From: Gammaproteobacteria bacterium
Lineage (GTDB): Bacteria; Pseudomonadota; Gammaproteobacteria; Coxiellales; Coxiellaceae
NCBI GenBank assembly: GCA_030425685.1
Contig: JAUIAD010000001.1
Span: 186,001-250,000, forward strand
Direction of reading: 5' to 3'
Length of the DNA stretch: 64,000 nt
The notes beneath the pieces were generated by a model, which was not told the DNA's origin, did no database searches, and saw only the letters and a program-made list of their open reading frames with translations. Of this stretch, positions 1 through 8,419 are shown piece after piece (within the stretch, counting starts at the first letter, position 1; each line of letters opens with the position of its first letter). The position numbers were made by a program, and so were the translations under genes.

Positions 1-122
1 ATGAACTAACATTATACAACACATTTACTATGATGGTCACATATTTTTATTGATAATTAAAGATGTTATGGGTTAACTGGTAAAATTTGTCTAATTAAAA
101 AACCAAAAAAGCTAATTTTTAA
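1..122. other. Left edge, no gene
   Basis: AT-rich bases downstream of purN. I see no gene and no convincing terminator. Confidence 0.4.
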
Positions 123-776
123 TCAGTTTTTTATTAGGGGGTTAATGCCGGATTTGGGCAAAGGTTTACCATCCATTAAAATGGCGTTGTTTGCAAAGGT
201 GATGCGATTTTCTGCAAACCATTGCAAGACAGCGGGGTAGATTTTATGTTCTATTTTTTGCACACGTTCTTTCAATGTGTCCTCAGTGTCTAGTTCTTCG
301 ACATCAAGGCTGGCTTGGCAAAGTAGCGGGCCGGCATCTAAATCGGTTGTCACAATATGAATACTGGCGCCGTGTTGTTGGTCTTTATTGGTCAGCACTT
401 TGCGGTGTGTGTGTAAGCCAGGATACTTAGGTAAAAGTGATGGGTGTATATTGATTATTTTGTTTTTATAGTGTGCAACAAATTCAGCGCCGAGGCGACG
501 CATAAAACCCGCCAGTACAATTAACTGCGGTTTATAGACATCAATTTGTCTTATAAGATCAATATCGAATTCGTCGCGTGTTTTATAATCACGGTGTGAA
601 ATGCAATGCGCCGGGATGCCCGCTTTTTGTGCGCGCTCAAGTCCAAATGCATCGGCATTATTGGAGATAACAGCGCGGATATCAACGGCTAGACCATCTT
701 TGCAGGCATCAATTATTGATTGTAGATTGCTGCCACTGCCGGAAATAAGAATGACGATCGGTAATTGAGTTGTCAT
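123..776 (-). CDS. purN: Phosphoribosylglycinamide formyltransferase (GART)
   Basis: The 217-aa protein transfers a formyl group from 10-formyl-tetrahydrofolate to GAR, the third step of purine synthesis, in the cytoplasm. The N-terminal ISGSGSNLQS loop (residues 11-20) binds phosphate. The catalytic set is visible as N109 and H111 in NIHPSLLPKYPG, and D147 in DLDAGPLL. Length matches the bacterial family (about 210 aa). The ATG lies 3 nt past the purM stop, so the two genes are almost certainly co-transcribed and translationally linked, as in many gamma-proteobacteria. No strong terminator is visible in the 122 bases downstream. Identification is firm. Confidence 0.97.
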   Translation of the reverse strand: MTTQLPIVILISGSGSNLQSIIDACKDGLAVDIRAVISNNADAFGLERAQKAGIPAHCISHRDYKTRDEFDIDLIRQIDVYKPQLIVLAGFMRRLGAEFVAHYKNKIINIHPSLLPKYPGLHTHRKVLTNKDQQHGASIHIVTTDLDAGPLLCQASLDVEELDTEDTLKERVQKIEHKIYPAVLQWFAENRITFANNAILMDGKPLPKSGINPLIKN

Positions 777-779
777 AAA

Positions 780-1826
780 TTAATCCATTAGTACGCTAGG
801 ATTTTTTTCAGCAGCAGGTATCACTTCACCTAGTTTCCACGCAGTTTCACCTAAGGCTTTGAGTTGTTGTAACGTTGCTTCGCAATCATTCGCATCGACA
901 ATAACAACCATACCGACACCGAGGTTAAAGGTTTCAAACATATTATGAATCGCAATATTACCTTTGTCTTGTAACCAGCGGAAAATGCTTGGCCATGTCC
1001 AGCTGTCGACATCAATGTCGGCTTTGGTATTTTCTGGCAGTACGCGTGGTAAATTTTCAACAATGCCGCCACCTGTAACATGAGCAATGGCATGCACATC
1101 AATTTTTTTGCACAGTTGTAAAATTGTTTGCACATAGATGCGGGTTGGTGTTAGTAGTGCTTCGCCAAGTGTGTTGTCTTCAAAGGGTTCGTCCCAGCTG
1201 TGCTTGCCGCGTTCAACGACTTTGCGAATAAGTGAATAGCCATTTGAGTGCGGCCCGGATGAGGCCAGTGCAATAATGGCATCGCCAGCGCTCACTTTGC
1301 TGCCGTCAATAATGTGCTCTTTTTCGACGGCGCCAACACTGAAGCCGGCGAGATCATAATCTTCATCGTGGTACATGCCGGGCATTTCTGCCGTTTCGCC
1401 ACCAATTAACGCCGACGAGGCTAACTCGCAGCCTTTACCGATGCCGGCAATAATATCTCTAGCTTGTGCAGGGTTTAGCTTGCCAGTCGCGAAATAGTCT
1501 AAAAAGAATAAAGGTTCAGCACCTAGCGTAATTAAGTCATTGACACACATCGCTACAAGATCGATGCCAATGGTGTCATGTTTATTCATTTCAATGGCTA
1601 GTTTTAATTTTGTGCCGACGCCGTCAGTACTGGAAACGAGTACAGGTTTTTTAAATCGCTCTGTGGGAATTTCAAACATCGCGCCAAAGCCACCGATGCC
1701 TTTCATCACGCCTGGGCGGCTGGTTCGTTTCGCAATGGTTTTAATATCTTCAACCAGTGCGCTTGCTTGTTCAATATCTACACCAGCATCTTTATAGCTT
1801 AAGCTTTCTTTATTTTCTTTGCTCAT
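780..1826 (-). CDS. purM: Phosphoribosylformylglycinamidine cyclo-ligase (AIR synthetase)
   Basis: This 348-aa enzyme closes the imidazole ring using ATP (FGAM to AIR), the fifth step of purine synthesis. Family hallmarks are [11 protein letters not shown] at the N-terminus, the glycine-rich [45 protein letters not shown] and [11 protein letters not shown] segments, and [17 protein letters not shown] in the C-terminal half. Length is normal (E. coli 345). It heads the purM-purN pair and is divergent from the DUF2066 gene, an arrangement seen in many gamma-proteobacteria. Confidence 0.97.
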   Translation of the reverse strand: MSKENKESLSYKDAGVDIEQASALVEDIKTIAKRTSRPGVMKGIGGFGAMFEIPTERFKKPVLVSSTDGVGTKLKLAIEMNKHDTIGIDLVAMCVNDLITLGAEPLFFLDYFATGKLNPAQARDIIAGIGKGCELASSALIGGETAEMPGMYHDEDYDLAGFSVGAVEKEHIIDGSKVSAGDAIIALASSGPHSNGYSLIRKVVERGKHSWDEPFEDNTLGEALLTPTRIYVQTILQLCKKIDVHAIAHVTGGGIVENLPRVLPENTKADIDVDSWTWPSIFRWLQDKGNIAIHNMFETFNLGVGMVVIVDANDCEATLQQLKALGETAWKLGEVIPAAEKNPSVLMD

Positions 1827-1904
1827 TTCTCTATGTTCATTTTTACAGAGTTAAATTAAGGGACGAGTTTTGCCGTGAAGGTGCGAAACTCGTGCAAGAG
1901 CGCA

Positions 1905-1934
1905 TTGTATCAATTTGTGATTGAACTGTATAAT
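1905..1934 (+). promoter_or_regulatory. Candidate sigma-70 promoter for the DUF2066-hda pair
   Basis: A TTGTAT box (1905-1910) and a perfect TATAAT (1929-1934) are separated by 18 bases, about 25 bases before the chosen ATG at 1960. A longer reading frame that begins at TTG 1921 would overlap this promoter, which supports the internal ATG. Confidence 0.5.
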
Positions 1935-1959
1935 ACAGTCATGTCAGCAAGGATTGGTT

Positions 1960-3042
1960 ATGCGAATACTAAAAACCACGCTTTTTTTTGTTTTATTTTT
2001 TCTCACATTGAGTGAAGTGTTTGCTGTGCCAGTCAGAAATTTGGACAGCACCAGTGTCGTGGTTGCTGATCGCTCGCAGCAAAGTTTTCAAGATGCGCTG
2101 CCGCAGGCTTTTGGTCAAGTCATGATCAAAATTAGTGGTAATACGGGTGTGATGACCTTGCCGCAGATCCAAAATATGTTATCAGACGTCAAAGATTATG
2201 TGGTTCGTTATGATTACGAAACGCAGCCTGATGCCACCGGGCAACAACAGCTAATATTGCATATTGTTTTTGATGAGAAAGCGATAAGACAGTTGTTAAA
2301 AAATGTCGGCCAAGCGATGTGGAGCAGTGATCGCCCGCTCACTTTGGTATGGCTTTATCAGTCAAACTTAGGCGAGCTGGAACTATTAACGCAAGATACC
2401 AATGGCGGTTTTGCGAGCGCATTGCAGCAACAGGCTTCTGCCCGTGGTATCGATATTATCTTTCCAACCATGGACTTGCAGGATCAAGAAAACTTAACGG
2501 TGACAAAAGGCAGTCACCCGCCATTTGCGATGTTGCGTGCTGAGGCAAAACGTTATGGTGTTAGTAGTGTATTGGTAGGTGTCATTGATGCCGCTTCTGA
2601 AGAGCAGGTGACTAACATTCATTGGCGTTTTGTGTTAAATAAAACGACTTCGCGTTGGAAGACGCATGGTGAGGGTAGTGGCGCAGCATTGACTGCAGGT
2701 ATTAATCGTCTAGCCAACATGATGGCAAGTCGTTATGCCGCGATGGACAGCAAGAATTTACAATCACAAATTATTATGCAAGTGGATGGCGTTAACAATT
2801 TAGAGGATTATGGTGCGGTGTTGTCAGCTTTGCGGCATTTGCCTATTGTTTCTCATGTTGCCATCCAAGATACGCATAATGATGTCATGCTGTTAGCTAT
2901 TAAAGTGGCTGGTGGTGAAGCGCCGTTGGTCAGTGCGCTAAAGAGCTTTAATCGTTTGGAGCCCAATTCGGCCGCTGCCGAAAAGGATGCCACTTCTGAA
3001 GTTAGTCTTTATTATCGTTGGGCCGCTAAAAGAAAATCATAG
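1960..3042 (+). CDS. DUF2066 domain-containing exported protein
   Basis: This 360-aa protein has an N-terminal signal peptide (MRILKTTLFFVLFFLTLSEV, cleaved near VFAVPV), so it is probably periplasmic. The body resembles the DUF2066 family, which has no assigned biochemical role. Typical features are the early region with 'SQQSFQDALPQAFGQVMIKISGN' character and the later 'HWRFVLN...W' segment. The frame can be opened from a TTG at 1921. I chose ATG 1960 because it gives a clean signal peptide, follows an AAGGA-like Shine-Dalgarno and sits after a good promoter. The gene is followed 11 nt later by hda. The purM / DUF2066 / hda neighbourhood is recurrent in gamma-proteobacteria. Confidence 0.8.
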   Translation: MRILKTTLFFVLFFLTLSEVFAVPVRNLDSTSVVVADRSQQSFQDALPQAFGQVMIKISGNTGVMTLPQIQNMLSDVKDYVVRYDYETQPDATGQQQLILHIVFDEKAIRQLLKNVGQAMWSSDRPLTLVWLYQSNLGELELLTQDTNGGFASALQQQASARGIDIIFPTMDLQDQENLTVTKGSHPPFAMLRAEAKRYGVSSVLVGVIDAASEEQVTNIHWRFVLNKTTSRWKTHGEGSGAALTAGINRLANMMASRYAAMDSKNLQSQIIMQVDGVNNLEDYGAVLSALRHLPIVSHVAIQDTHNDVMLLAIKVAGGEAPLVSALKSFNRLEPNSAAAEKDATSEVSLYYRWAAKRKS

Positions 3043-3053
3043 GTGAAATAATC

Positions 3054-3761
3054 ATGAGTCAGCAATTAACGTTGGGTATCACCTTACGTGATGATGCAAC
3101 GTTTGAAAATTTTGTAGATGTTGGTAATGAGCAAGTGCTGCATTGCTTGCAGGAATTTATCGCCGATCAGGGTGAGCGTTTTATTTATTTATGGGGCGCA
3201 GAAGGTGTTGGGCGCACGCATTTGTTGCAGGCGTGTTGTCATGAAGTCTTTAATCGTGGTGGCAGTGCAATGTATTTATCATTAGCTGATAAAGCGTTGC
3301 GCCCGGATGTGTTATGCAATCTTGAATCGATGGATTATATTTTTGTTGATGATGTTGATGCAGCGTTGAATAAGTCGTTGTGGGAAGAATCTCTATTGCA
3401 TTTTTATAATCGCTTGCGTGATCGTGGGCGTCGTTTGATTGTGGCTGCAACAGCGCCGCCAGTGCAGACAGAATGTCGCTTACCAGATTTGCGTTCGCGA
3501 TTGTCGTGGGGTTTGTTATTTCAAGTGAAGCCCATTGAAGATGAGCAGAAAATCGAGGCGTTGCAATTGCGTGCCCGTCATCGTGGTTTGGTTTTATCCG
3601 ATGAAGTTGGTAAGTTTTTATTACGCCGTTATCCGCGTGATATGTCAGATTTGTTCTCCGTGCTTGATACCTTGGACCATGCCTCGTTAACCGCTAAGCG
3701 CCGCCTGACGATTCCTTTTGTGAAGGAGGCATTGCAGGTGTCGGCTCAAAATGATTGTTGA
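3054..3761 (+). CDS. hda: DnaA regulatory inactivator Hda
   Basis: This 235-aa AAA+ protein is homologous to DnaA domain III. With the DNA-loaded beta clamp it stimulates DnaA-ATP hydrolysis and so prevents re-initiation of replication. Visible features are an N-terminal clamp-binding type segment (QQLTLGITLRDDATFENF), a Walker A-like loop WGAEGVGRTHLLQA (Hda-style, with Arg in place of the Lys), Walker B YIFVDDVDAA, and a sensor/arginine region DLRSRLSWGLLFQV. Length equals the family norm. It lies 11 nt after the DUF2066 gene, probably in one transcript. The gap behind it holds a 131-bp palindromic element. Confidence 0.93.
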   Translation: MSQQLTLGITLRDDATFENFVDVGNEQVLHCLQEFIADQGERFIYLWGAEGVGRTHLLQACCHEVFNRGGSAMYLSLADKALRPDVLCNLESMDYIFVDDVDAALNKSLWEESLLHFYNRLRDRGRRLIVAATAPPVQTECRLPDLRSRLSWGLLFQVKPIEDEQKIEALQLRARHRGLVLSDEVGKFLLRRYPRDMSDLFSVLDTLDHASLTAKRRLTIPFVKEALQVSAQNDC

Positions 3762-3787
3762 GACATGAGCCTAATTCTAGAGCTTAT

Positions 3788-3814
3788 GTCATCCTGAGCT
3801 TGACTCAGGATCTC
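3788..3814 (+). repeat. Dispersed palindrome, ATCCTGAG type
   Basis: A 27-base imperfect palindrome with arms ATCCTGAG and CTCAGGAT around CTTGA. An exact reverse-complement copy lies at 26084-26110. Related short palindromes lie at 45077-45099 and 54346-54368. It sits in the gap after hda. Confidence 0.7.
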
Positions 3815-3845
3815 TTGATGTAAATTGGGATCTTTTGGGTATACC

Positions 3846-3871
3846 GTAGGGGTGCAGCATGCTGCGCCCGC
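3846..3871 (+). repeat. GCAGCATGCTGC palindrome (REP-like), copy 1
   Basis: Variant GTAGGGGTGCAGCATGCTGC followed by GCCCGC. It is a member of a dispersed intergenic family whose core is the 20-base palindrome GGGCGCAGCATGCTGCGCCC. Confidence 0.75.
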
Positions 3872-3950
3872 TCTTTGTGATGGCAGTTAATTTTTGTAAT
3901 AGGGTTATCTGGCAGAGGTGCGGTGTATGGGAAGTGATTGCGGTTATGCC

Positions 3951-4081
3951 CCGACGCAGGAGGAAAGAAGGGTCTTTTGCAAAGGCGCTGGTTTCCATCC
4001 CTGGATCGCTCTGACAAAAACTTCCTGTTTTTGTAAGCTTTGCAAAAGACCCTTCTTTCCTCCTGCTAGTTTTTCACACTT
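3951..4081 (+). repeat. 131-bp palindromic element, copy 1 (possible mobile terminator)
   Basis: These 131 bases are identical to 13884-14014. The element has perfect 29-bp inverted arms (3956-3984 and 4038-4066). The 53-base centre contains a second small hairpin, ACAAAAAC/GTTTTTGT. The right arm is followed by TAGTTTTT, so on the plus strand it could end transcription from hda. It has no long reading frame and no obvious target-site duplication. The 3762-4237 gap contains only this element and the two shorter palindromes. Confidence 0.85.
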
Positions 4082-4237
4082 TCAGAGAGGCGTTCAGGGA
4101 TTAGTGTAAGGTGTAATTGTTGGTCGTTTTGAGCACGATGAGTTATGTGCAAGAGACAGAGCTTTGCTCAGGATCTCTTGAATGGTCGGGAGATCCCGGA
4201 TGATGTCCTTCGGTCTTCTTTGGGACGACGGGTTGGC

Positions 4238-5419
4238 TTATATCTTCCTAGCTCTAACAACCCCATCGATATGACGAAGTTTATTTAAGATCTCTTCGTC
4301 AACATCCGTGTTAACATCTAGTAAATTATAGGCTATTTGGTCGCGTGATTTATTAATCATGTCAATGATATTAATATTTGCATCCGACAGTACGGTAGAG
4401 ATTTGCGCGATAATATTCGGTACGTTTTTATTGGTAACCGCTAGGCGGAAGCCTTCCGTGCGTGCCAATTTTACTTCAGGGAAATTGACAGAATGGCGAA
4501 TGTTGCCATTTTCAAGAAAGTCTTGTACTTGGTTGGCGATCATAACTGCGCAGTTTTCTTCCGCTTCTTTTGTTGAGGCGCCAAGGTGCGGTAGGCAAAT
4601 AACGTGCGGGTCATTTTTTAAAATATTATTAATAAAGTCACACACATAAGTGCGAATATGGTGGTCTGTTAATGCGGCCACTAAAGCTTCATTATCAACG
4701 ATACCATCGCGAGCAAAGTTTAAGAGCACGGCGCCTTTTTTCATGGCGCGAATGCGTTTTTTATCAATTAAATTTTTGGTGCCTTCCAGTAAAGGAACGT
4801 GTAAGGAAATAAAATCAGCGCAGGATAAAGCTTCGCTTAAGGATTCGGCCTGCTTAATGTTAGCAGATAATTGCCAAGCGTTTCTGACGGTAATGCCTTG
4901 ATCAAAGCCAACAACATTCATGCCTAAGTCGATCGCCGCATTGGCAACCTTAACGCCGATATTGCCAAGGCCAATAACTGCTAATGTTTTTCCAGGAAGC
5001 TCCATGCCGGAGAATTGTTTTTTATTTTTTTCTACTTGCATATGCAATTCATGGTCATCGCCACTTAATTGACGGCCGTAATCCCATGCGCGGCAAATAT
5101 GACGGCAGGCCAATAACATACCGGTAAGTACTAACTCTTTGACCGCATTGGCATTTGCGCCGGGGGTGTTTAACACCGGAATGCCACGTTCTGTCATTTG
5201 TACAATGGGGATATTATTGGTACCAGCACCAGCCCGTCCGATAATTTTGATACTTGCAGGAATGTCCATTTGATGCATGGCGTGCGAGCGCACGAGAAAG
5301 GCATCAGGCTGATAACTTGTTGGGTCTTGGTTGTTATCTTTGATTTTGTAGTGTTTTTTATTAAAACGATCAATTCCCGCTGCAGCAATCGGGTTTAGGG
5401 TTTGAATTTTAAAGGGCAT
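4238..5419 (-). CDS. serA: D-3-phosphoglycerate dehydrogenase
   Basis: This 393-aa enzyme oxidises 3-phosphoglycerate to 3-phosphohydroxypyruvate with NAD, the first step of serine synthesis. Features in order: an N-terminal substrate domain with GRAGAGTNNIPI and NTPGANANAVKELVL; a Rossmann nucleotide-binding motif VIGLGNIGVKVANAAIDLGM; the catalytic Arg in NFARDGIVD and His in CLPHLGASTKEAEENC; and a C-terminal ACT domain (about the last 75 residues) ending in HIDGVVRARKI, where serine could feed back. I start at ATG 5419 (MPFKIQTLNP), not at the upstream in-frame codon at 5497 inside the transporter gene. The start overlaps the transporter's stop by 1 nt, which indicates coupling. Confidence 0.93.
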   Translation of the reverse strand: MPFKIQTLNPIAAAGIDRFNKKHYKIKDNNQDPTSYQPDAFLVRSHAMHQMDIPASIKIIGRAGAGTNNIPIVQMTERGIPVLNTPGANANAVKELVLTGMLLACRHICRAWDYGRQLSGDDHELHMQVEKNKKQFSGMELPGKTLAVIGLGNIGVKVANAAIDLGMNVVGFDQGITVRNAWQLSANIKQAESLSEALSCADFISLHVPLLEGTKNLIDKKRIRAMKKGAVLLNFARDGIVDNEALVAALTDHHIRTYVCDFINNILKNDPHVICLPHLGASTKEAEENCAVMIANQVQDFLENGNIRHSVNFPEVKLARTEGFRLAVTNKNVPNIIAQISTVLSDANINIIDMINKSRDQIAYNLLDVNTDVDEEILNKLRHIDGVVRARKI

Positions 5420-6768
5420 TAAATAATTCCAAGCGAGGTCAGCAAAATTAAAACAATAGCAAGCGGTGCAAAGTAACGCTCGATCCAGCGCCAACACTTA
5501 AACGAGAAGTGGTCAACAGGCCAGCCAAGTTTATCTTGAATGTATTTTTTCGGCAAGAGCCAACCAGTGAAAATAGCAACAAACAAGCCGCCAAGCGGTA
5601 GCATAATACCAGATGTTAAATAATCAACGGCTTCAAAAAAGCTGACATCGCCAATAGAAAAATACTTGCCGAAGCTAAAAGAGGCGATGGTGCCGAGACT
5701 GAGCACCCAGCAAACAATACCGCTTAAAGTAACAGCTTTTTTACGGCTAAAGCCATAGTTCTCAGAAAGCCAAGCGCCGGCAACTTCAAATAAAGAAATA
5801 ATGGATGTAAATGCGGCAAATAATAAAAGCAAGAAGAACAATGCGCCGATTAGGTTGCCGCCAGGGAGCTGGCCAAAGGCAAGTGGCAGAGTGCGAAAAA
5901 TTAAACTAGGCCCAGCTGTTGGTTGTAGGTTGTTGGCAAATACTAAGGGAAAAATAATCAGTCCAGCCAGCAATGCGATGCAAGTATCGAATAGCACAAT
6001 AATTAGTACGCTGCTAACTAATGGTGTTTTTTCCGGTAGATAAGCGCTAAACATAATAGTAACGCCCATGGCAACGTTTAAGCTAAAAAAAGCTTGGCCG
6101 AGTGCTTCTAAAATAATATCAGGGGTTAAGCGGTGAAAGTTGGGTGTAAAGAGAAATTTCAGACCTTGTGTAAAATGCCCGGTTGTCATTGCATAGCCCA
6201 GTAGCACCAATAAAATTATTAATAGCGCGGGAAACATCCACATCACGGTGCGCTCAAGACCGCTTTTTACACCCAGGCGAATAACGGCGACGGCGGTGCC
6301 CAGTACGATGGTGGTGGTTAATAACATTTCCCAGGGGCTTTTTTGTAGTGCGTCAAATTGGTCGCCGGTACTAGAAAGCGTTACGTGGCCAAATTGACCG
6401 ATAAATGTTCGCACAAAGTAATCGACTAACCAGCCAGAAATAACGACATAATAAGAAACAATTAAGAAGCCGGCCAAAATGGTCATACCACCAACAAGTC
6501 CCCACAGGCGCGTTTTGCCAATATCATGTGCAATGTTGCTAAGGGATGCGACGGGATTTTTTCGCCCTATACGACCAAGCATGACTTCTGCTGTCATTAG
6601 CGGTATGCCCAGTGAGACAACAAAAATAAGATAAACCAACACAAAAGCCCCGCCGCCATTTTCTCCAGCGAGATAGGGAAAGCGCCAGACATTGCCTAAG
6701 CCAACGGCCGCAGCAGCGGCAGCAAAAATAAAAGCGGTGCGAGAACTCCAGCGTGCTGATGTAGCCAT
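5419..6768 (-). CDS. Sodium-dependent amino-acid/neurotransmitter-type symporter (NSS family)
   Basis: This 449-aa inner-membrane protein has about 11-12 hydrophobic segments and the LeuT fold. The TM1 signature AVGLGNVWRFPYLAGENGGG (residues about 21-40), which forms the substrate and sodium site, is intact. The substrate is unknown. Prokaryotic NSS members move amino acids such as tryptophan, tyrosine, leucine or alanine with sodium. Overlap with serA and proximity to the SerB-like gene suggest a role in amino-acid supply, but the substrate is inference. The start MATSARWSSRTAF fits the family's short cytoplasmic N-terminus. Confidence 0.9.
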   Translation of the reverse strand: MATSARWSSRTAFIFAAAAAAVGLGNVWRFPYLAGENGGGAFVLVYLIFVVSLGIPLMTAEVMLGRIGRKNPVASLSNIAHDIGKTRLWGLVGGMTILAGFLIVSYYVVISGWLVDYFVRTFIGQFGHVTLSSTGDQFDALQKSPWEMLLTTTIVLGTAVAVIRLGVKSGLERTVMWMFPALLIILLVLLGYAMTTGHFTQGLKFLFTPNFHRLTPDIILEALGQAFFSLNVAMGVTIMFSAYLPEKTPLVSSVLIIVLFDTCIALLAGLIIFPLVFANNLQPTAGPSLIFRTLPLAFGQLPGGNLIGALFFLLLLFAAFTSIISLFEVAGAWLSENYGFSRKKAVTLSGIVCWVLSLGTIASFSFGKYFSIGDVSFFEAVDYLTSGIMLPLGGLFVAIFTGWLLPKKYIQDKLGWPVDHFSFKCWRWIERYFAPLAIVLILLTSLGII

Positions 6769-6837
6769 AGATCTTCCGTTGATTTGAATAGTCCTGCGTC
6801 ATAGTATATACGATTTCTAACACTATTGAGAATGAGT

Positions 6838-7605
6838 ATGACAAATAATAAGAGCTGGGTTTTATCTAAGCCTATTGATGGTATTGTTTTTGATTGCGAT
6901 AGTACCTTAAGTCAGATTGAAGGGATTGACGCCTTAGCGACAAAAAATAATGTAAAGGAAGCTGTGCACGAGTTAACCGAAGAGGCGATGGCGAAAACGG
7001 GTTTAAATGAGCATTTATATCAAGCGCGGTTAGATTTGGTAAAGCCGCATCAGTCACAACTTAATGACGTTGCTGAACTTTATTTGCAAAAAGTAACGCC
7101 CGATATTCCGGCGGTGATTGCTGCTTTGCAGTCATTAAATAAGAAAGTTTATGTTGTCTCTGCCGGGGTGTTGCAGTGCGTGATTGGTTTTGCTGAAAAA
7201 ATAGGTGTTTCGGCAGAGCATGTTTTTGCTGTTGACGTTTATTTTGATGCGCAAGGGAATTATAAAGATTTTGATCGCCAATCACCGTTGAGTCGACAGC
7301 GTGGAAAATGTGAAATATTGAGACAGCTGCGACAAGATGATCAGCGTTTTGCGCATGTTGGTGATGGGATGAATGACGTTGATGTGTTGGGTGAGGTTGA
7401 TCGTTTTATTGGTTATGGTGGTGCCGAGTATCGCCAAAGCATTGCTGAGTTGAGTGATTTTTATATTTCTTCTTTATCGATGGCGCCGGTGTTGCCGTTG
7501 TTGTTAACTGAGGATGAAGCTGGGGAGCTTGCGGGCAGTGCGGCTGATTTATACCGTAAAGGGCTTGGGTTAATTGATGAAGGTGGGGTCGAATTTCGGG
7601 GGTGA
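6838..7605 (+). CDS. HAD-family phosphatase, phosphoserine phosphatase-like
   Basis: This 255-aa HAD hydrolase has the SerB-type motif set: nucleophile motif VFDCDSTLSQIEGIDALA (DxDST), motif II serine in VYVVSAGVLQ, and motif III GDGMNDVDVL. It probably dephosphorylates phosphoserine, the last serine step, which fits its position divergent from the serA/transporter pair. No phosphoserine aminotransferase is nearby. Three in-frame starts exist (TTG 6826, ATG 6832, ATG 6838). I use 6838 because a TTGAG purine stretch lies 7-8 nt before it. Substrate specificity within HAD-IB is inferred from motifs and neighbours. Confidence 0.78.
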   Translation: MTNNKSWVLSKPIDGIVFDCDSTLSQIEGIDALATKNNVKEAVHELTEEAMAKTGLNEHLYQARLDLVKPHQSQLNDVAELYLQKVTPDIPAVIAALQSLNKKVYVVSAGVLQCVIGFAEKIGVSAEHVFAVDVYFDAQGNYKDFDRQSPLSRQRGKCEILRQLRQDDQRFAHVGDGMNDVDVLGEVDRFIGYGGAEYRQSIAELSDFYISSLSMAPVLPLLLTEDEAGELAGSAADLYRKGLGLIDEGGVEFRG

Positions 7606-7632
7606 ATTATCCGGTTTTGTTGCAGGCTCCCG

Positions 7633-7657
7633 TCGGGGCGCAGTATGCTGCGTCCCC
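7633..7657 (+). repeat. GCAGCATGCTGC palindrome (REP-like), copy 2
   Basis: Variant GGGGCGCAGTATGCTGCGTC CCC in the short gap between the two convergent genes that end at 7605 and 7683. It could form a hairpin for both transcripts. Confidence 0.65.
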
Positions 7658-7682
7658 TTCGCGTCTCAGTGTGAAACAAATA

Positions 7683-8066
7683 TTACACAGGCTGCCAAAA
7701 AGAAATATAAGCCCCAGTAGGATCAGCAATCACCCCAAAGCGCCCATACCCAGGCACATCTTTTGCCGGTACTTTAATACTAGCGCCAAGTTTTTCCGCT
7801 TTCTCAAGCATCGCATCAAGATCGTCAACATGCACATAGCTCATCCAGTGTGGAGGAATCATATGCGACTGTTCTTCAGGTATTTTCATCATGCCAGCAA
7901 TTTCTTTATCACCCGAACGGAACATGTGGTAGGTGGTCTCACCCATGTCGATATCTGTCGTTTCCCAGTCAAACATTTCTTTATAAAATTCCTTAACGGT
8001 GCTGGGGCTGCTAGTCATTAGCTCATGCCAACAAAAATCACCGTTCTTTGGTTTGCTCTCACTCAT
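7683..8066 (-). CDS. VOC (glyoxalase/dioxygenase fold) family protein
   Basis: This small 127-aa protein has two beta-alpha-beta-beta-beta modules of the vicinal oxygen chelate fold. The first starts at NGDFCWHELMTSSPSTVKEFYKEM, the second at PPHWMSYVHVDDLD, and it ends with RFGVIADPTGAYISFWQP, typical of the bleomycin-resistance/glyoxalase group. The substrate cannot be inferred. Start chosen at ATG 8066 (MSESKPKNGD), which has GGAG correctly spaced upstream. The in-frame start 45 nt further up lacks one. Confidence 0.82.
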   Translation of the reverse strand: MSESKPKNGDFCWHELMTSSPSTVKEFYKEMFDWETTDIDMGETTYHMFRSGDKEIAGMMKIPEEQSHMIPPHWMSYVHVDDLDAMLEKAEKLGASIKVPAKDVPGYGRFGVIADPTGAYISFWQPV

Positions 8067-8228
8067 GGTAGTCTCCTTGTCATATGCAAATATGGATTGT
8101 AACACGCTCAAGATTAAGTGACATACGGATCCAGTGTTTGCTACAATATCACCATCTTTAGTTAGGGCTTCTCCTATGGCGTATTGTTTAGTTATGGAAC
8201 GACCTTGATTGGGTGTGGAGATTGGTTT

Positions 8229-8393
8229 ATGGGATTAAAGCGTTTTTTTCGTTCTTCTTTCCGAAAAGAAATTGGTATCATTATCTTAATCAAGTTAGTT
8301 ATGATTTTTGTGTTGTGGTCTGTTTGTTTTTCAGACCCAGTTGAAAAGCATTTAACGACCCATCGCATGCAGCAGCAAATAATAGGCAGTTAA
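8229..8393 (+). CDS. cydP: Cytochrome oxidase putative small subunit CydP-like protein
   Basis: This 54-aa single-pass membrane protein has a basic N-terminus (MGLKRFFRSSFRKEIG), one hydrophobic helix (IIILIKLVMIFVLWSVCF) and a short SDPVEKH tail. That pattern matches the small CydP-type proteins encoded just before cydA in several proteobacteria. It lies 26 nt before cydA. The start ATG 8229 is preceded by GGAG with 8-nt spacing. The identification rests on length, topology and position, so it is probable rather than certain. Confidence 0.65.
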   Translation: MGLKRFFRSSFRKEIGIIILIKLVMIFVLWSVCFSDPVEKHLTTHRMQQQIIGS

Positions 8394-8419
8394 ATTTAAT
8401 CTACATGTAAGGAAAAAGT

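Noticed and set aside
7602-8021. 139-codon plus-strand frame opposite the VOC gene
   Set aside because: It is the antisense shadow of a clear VOC-family gene and starts in the REP-like palindrome.
8176-8208. Ten-codon frame (MAYCLVMERP) just before cydP as a leader peptide
   Set aside because: No attenuator hairpin or ribosome site accompanies it.
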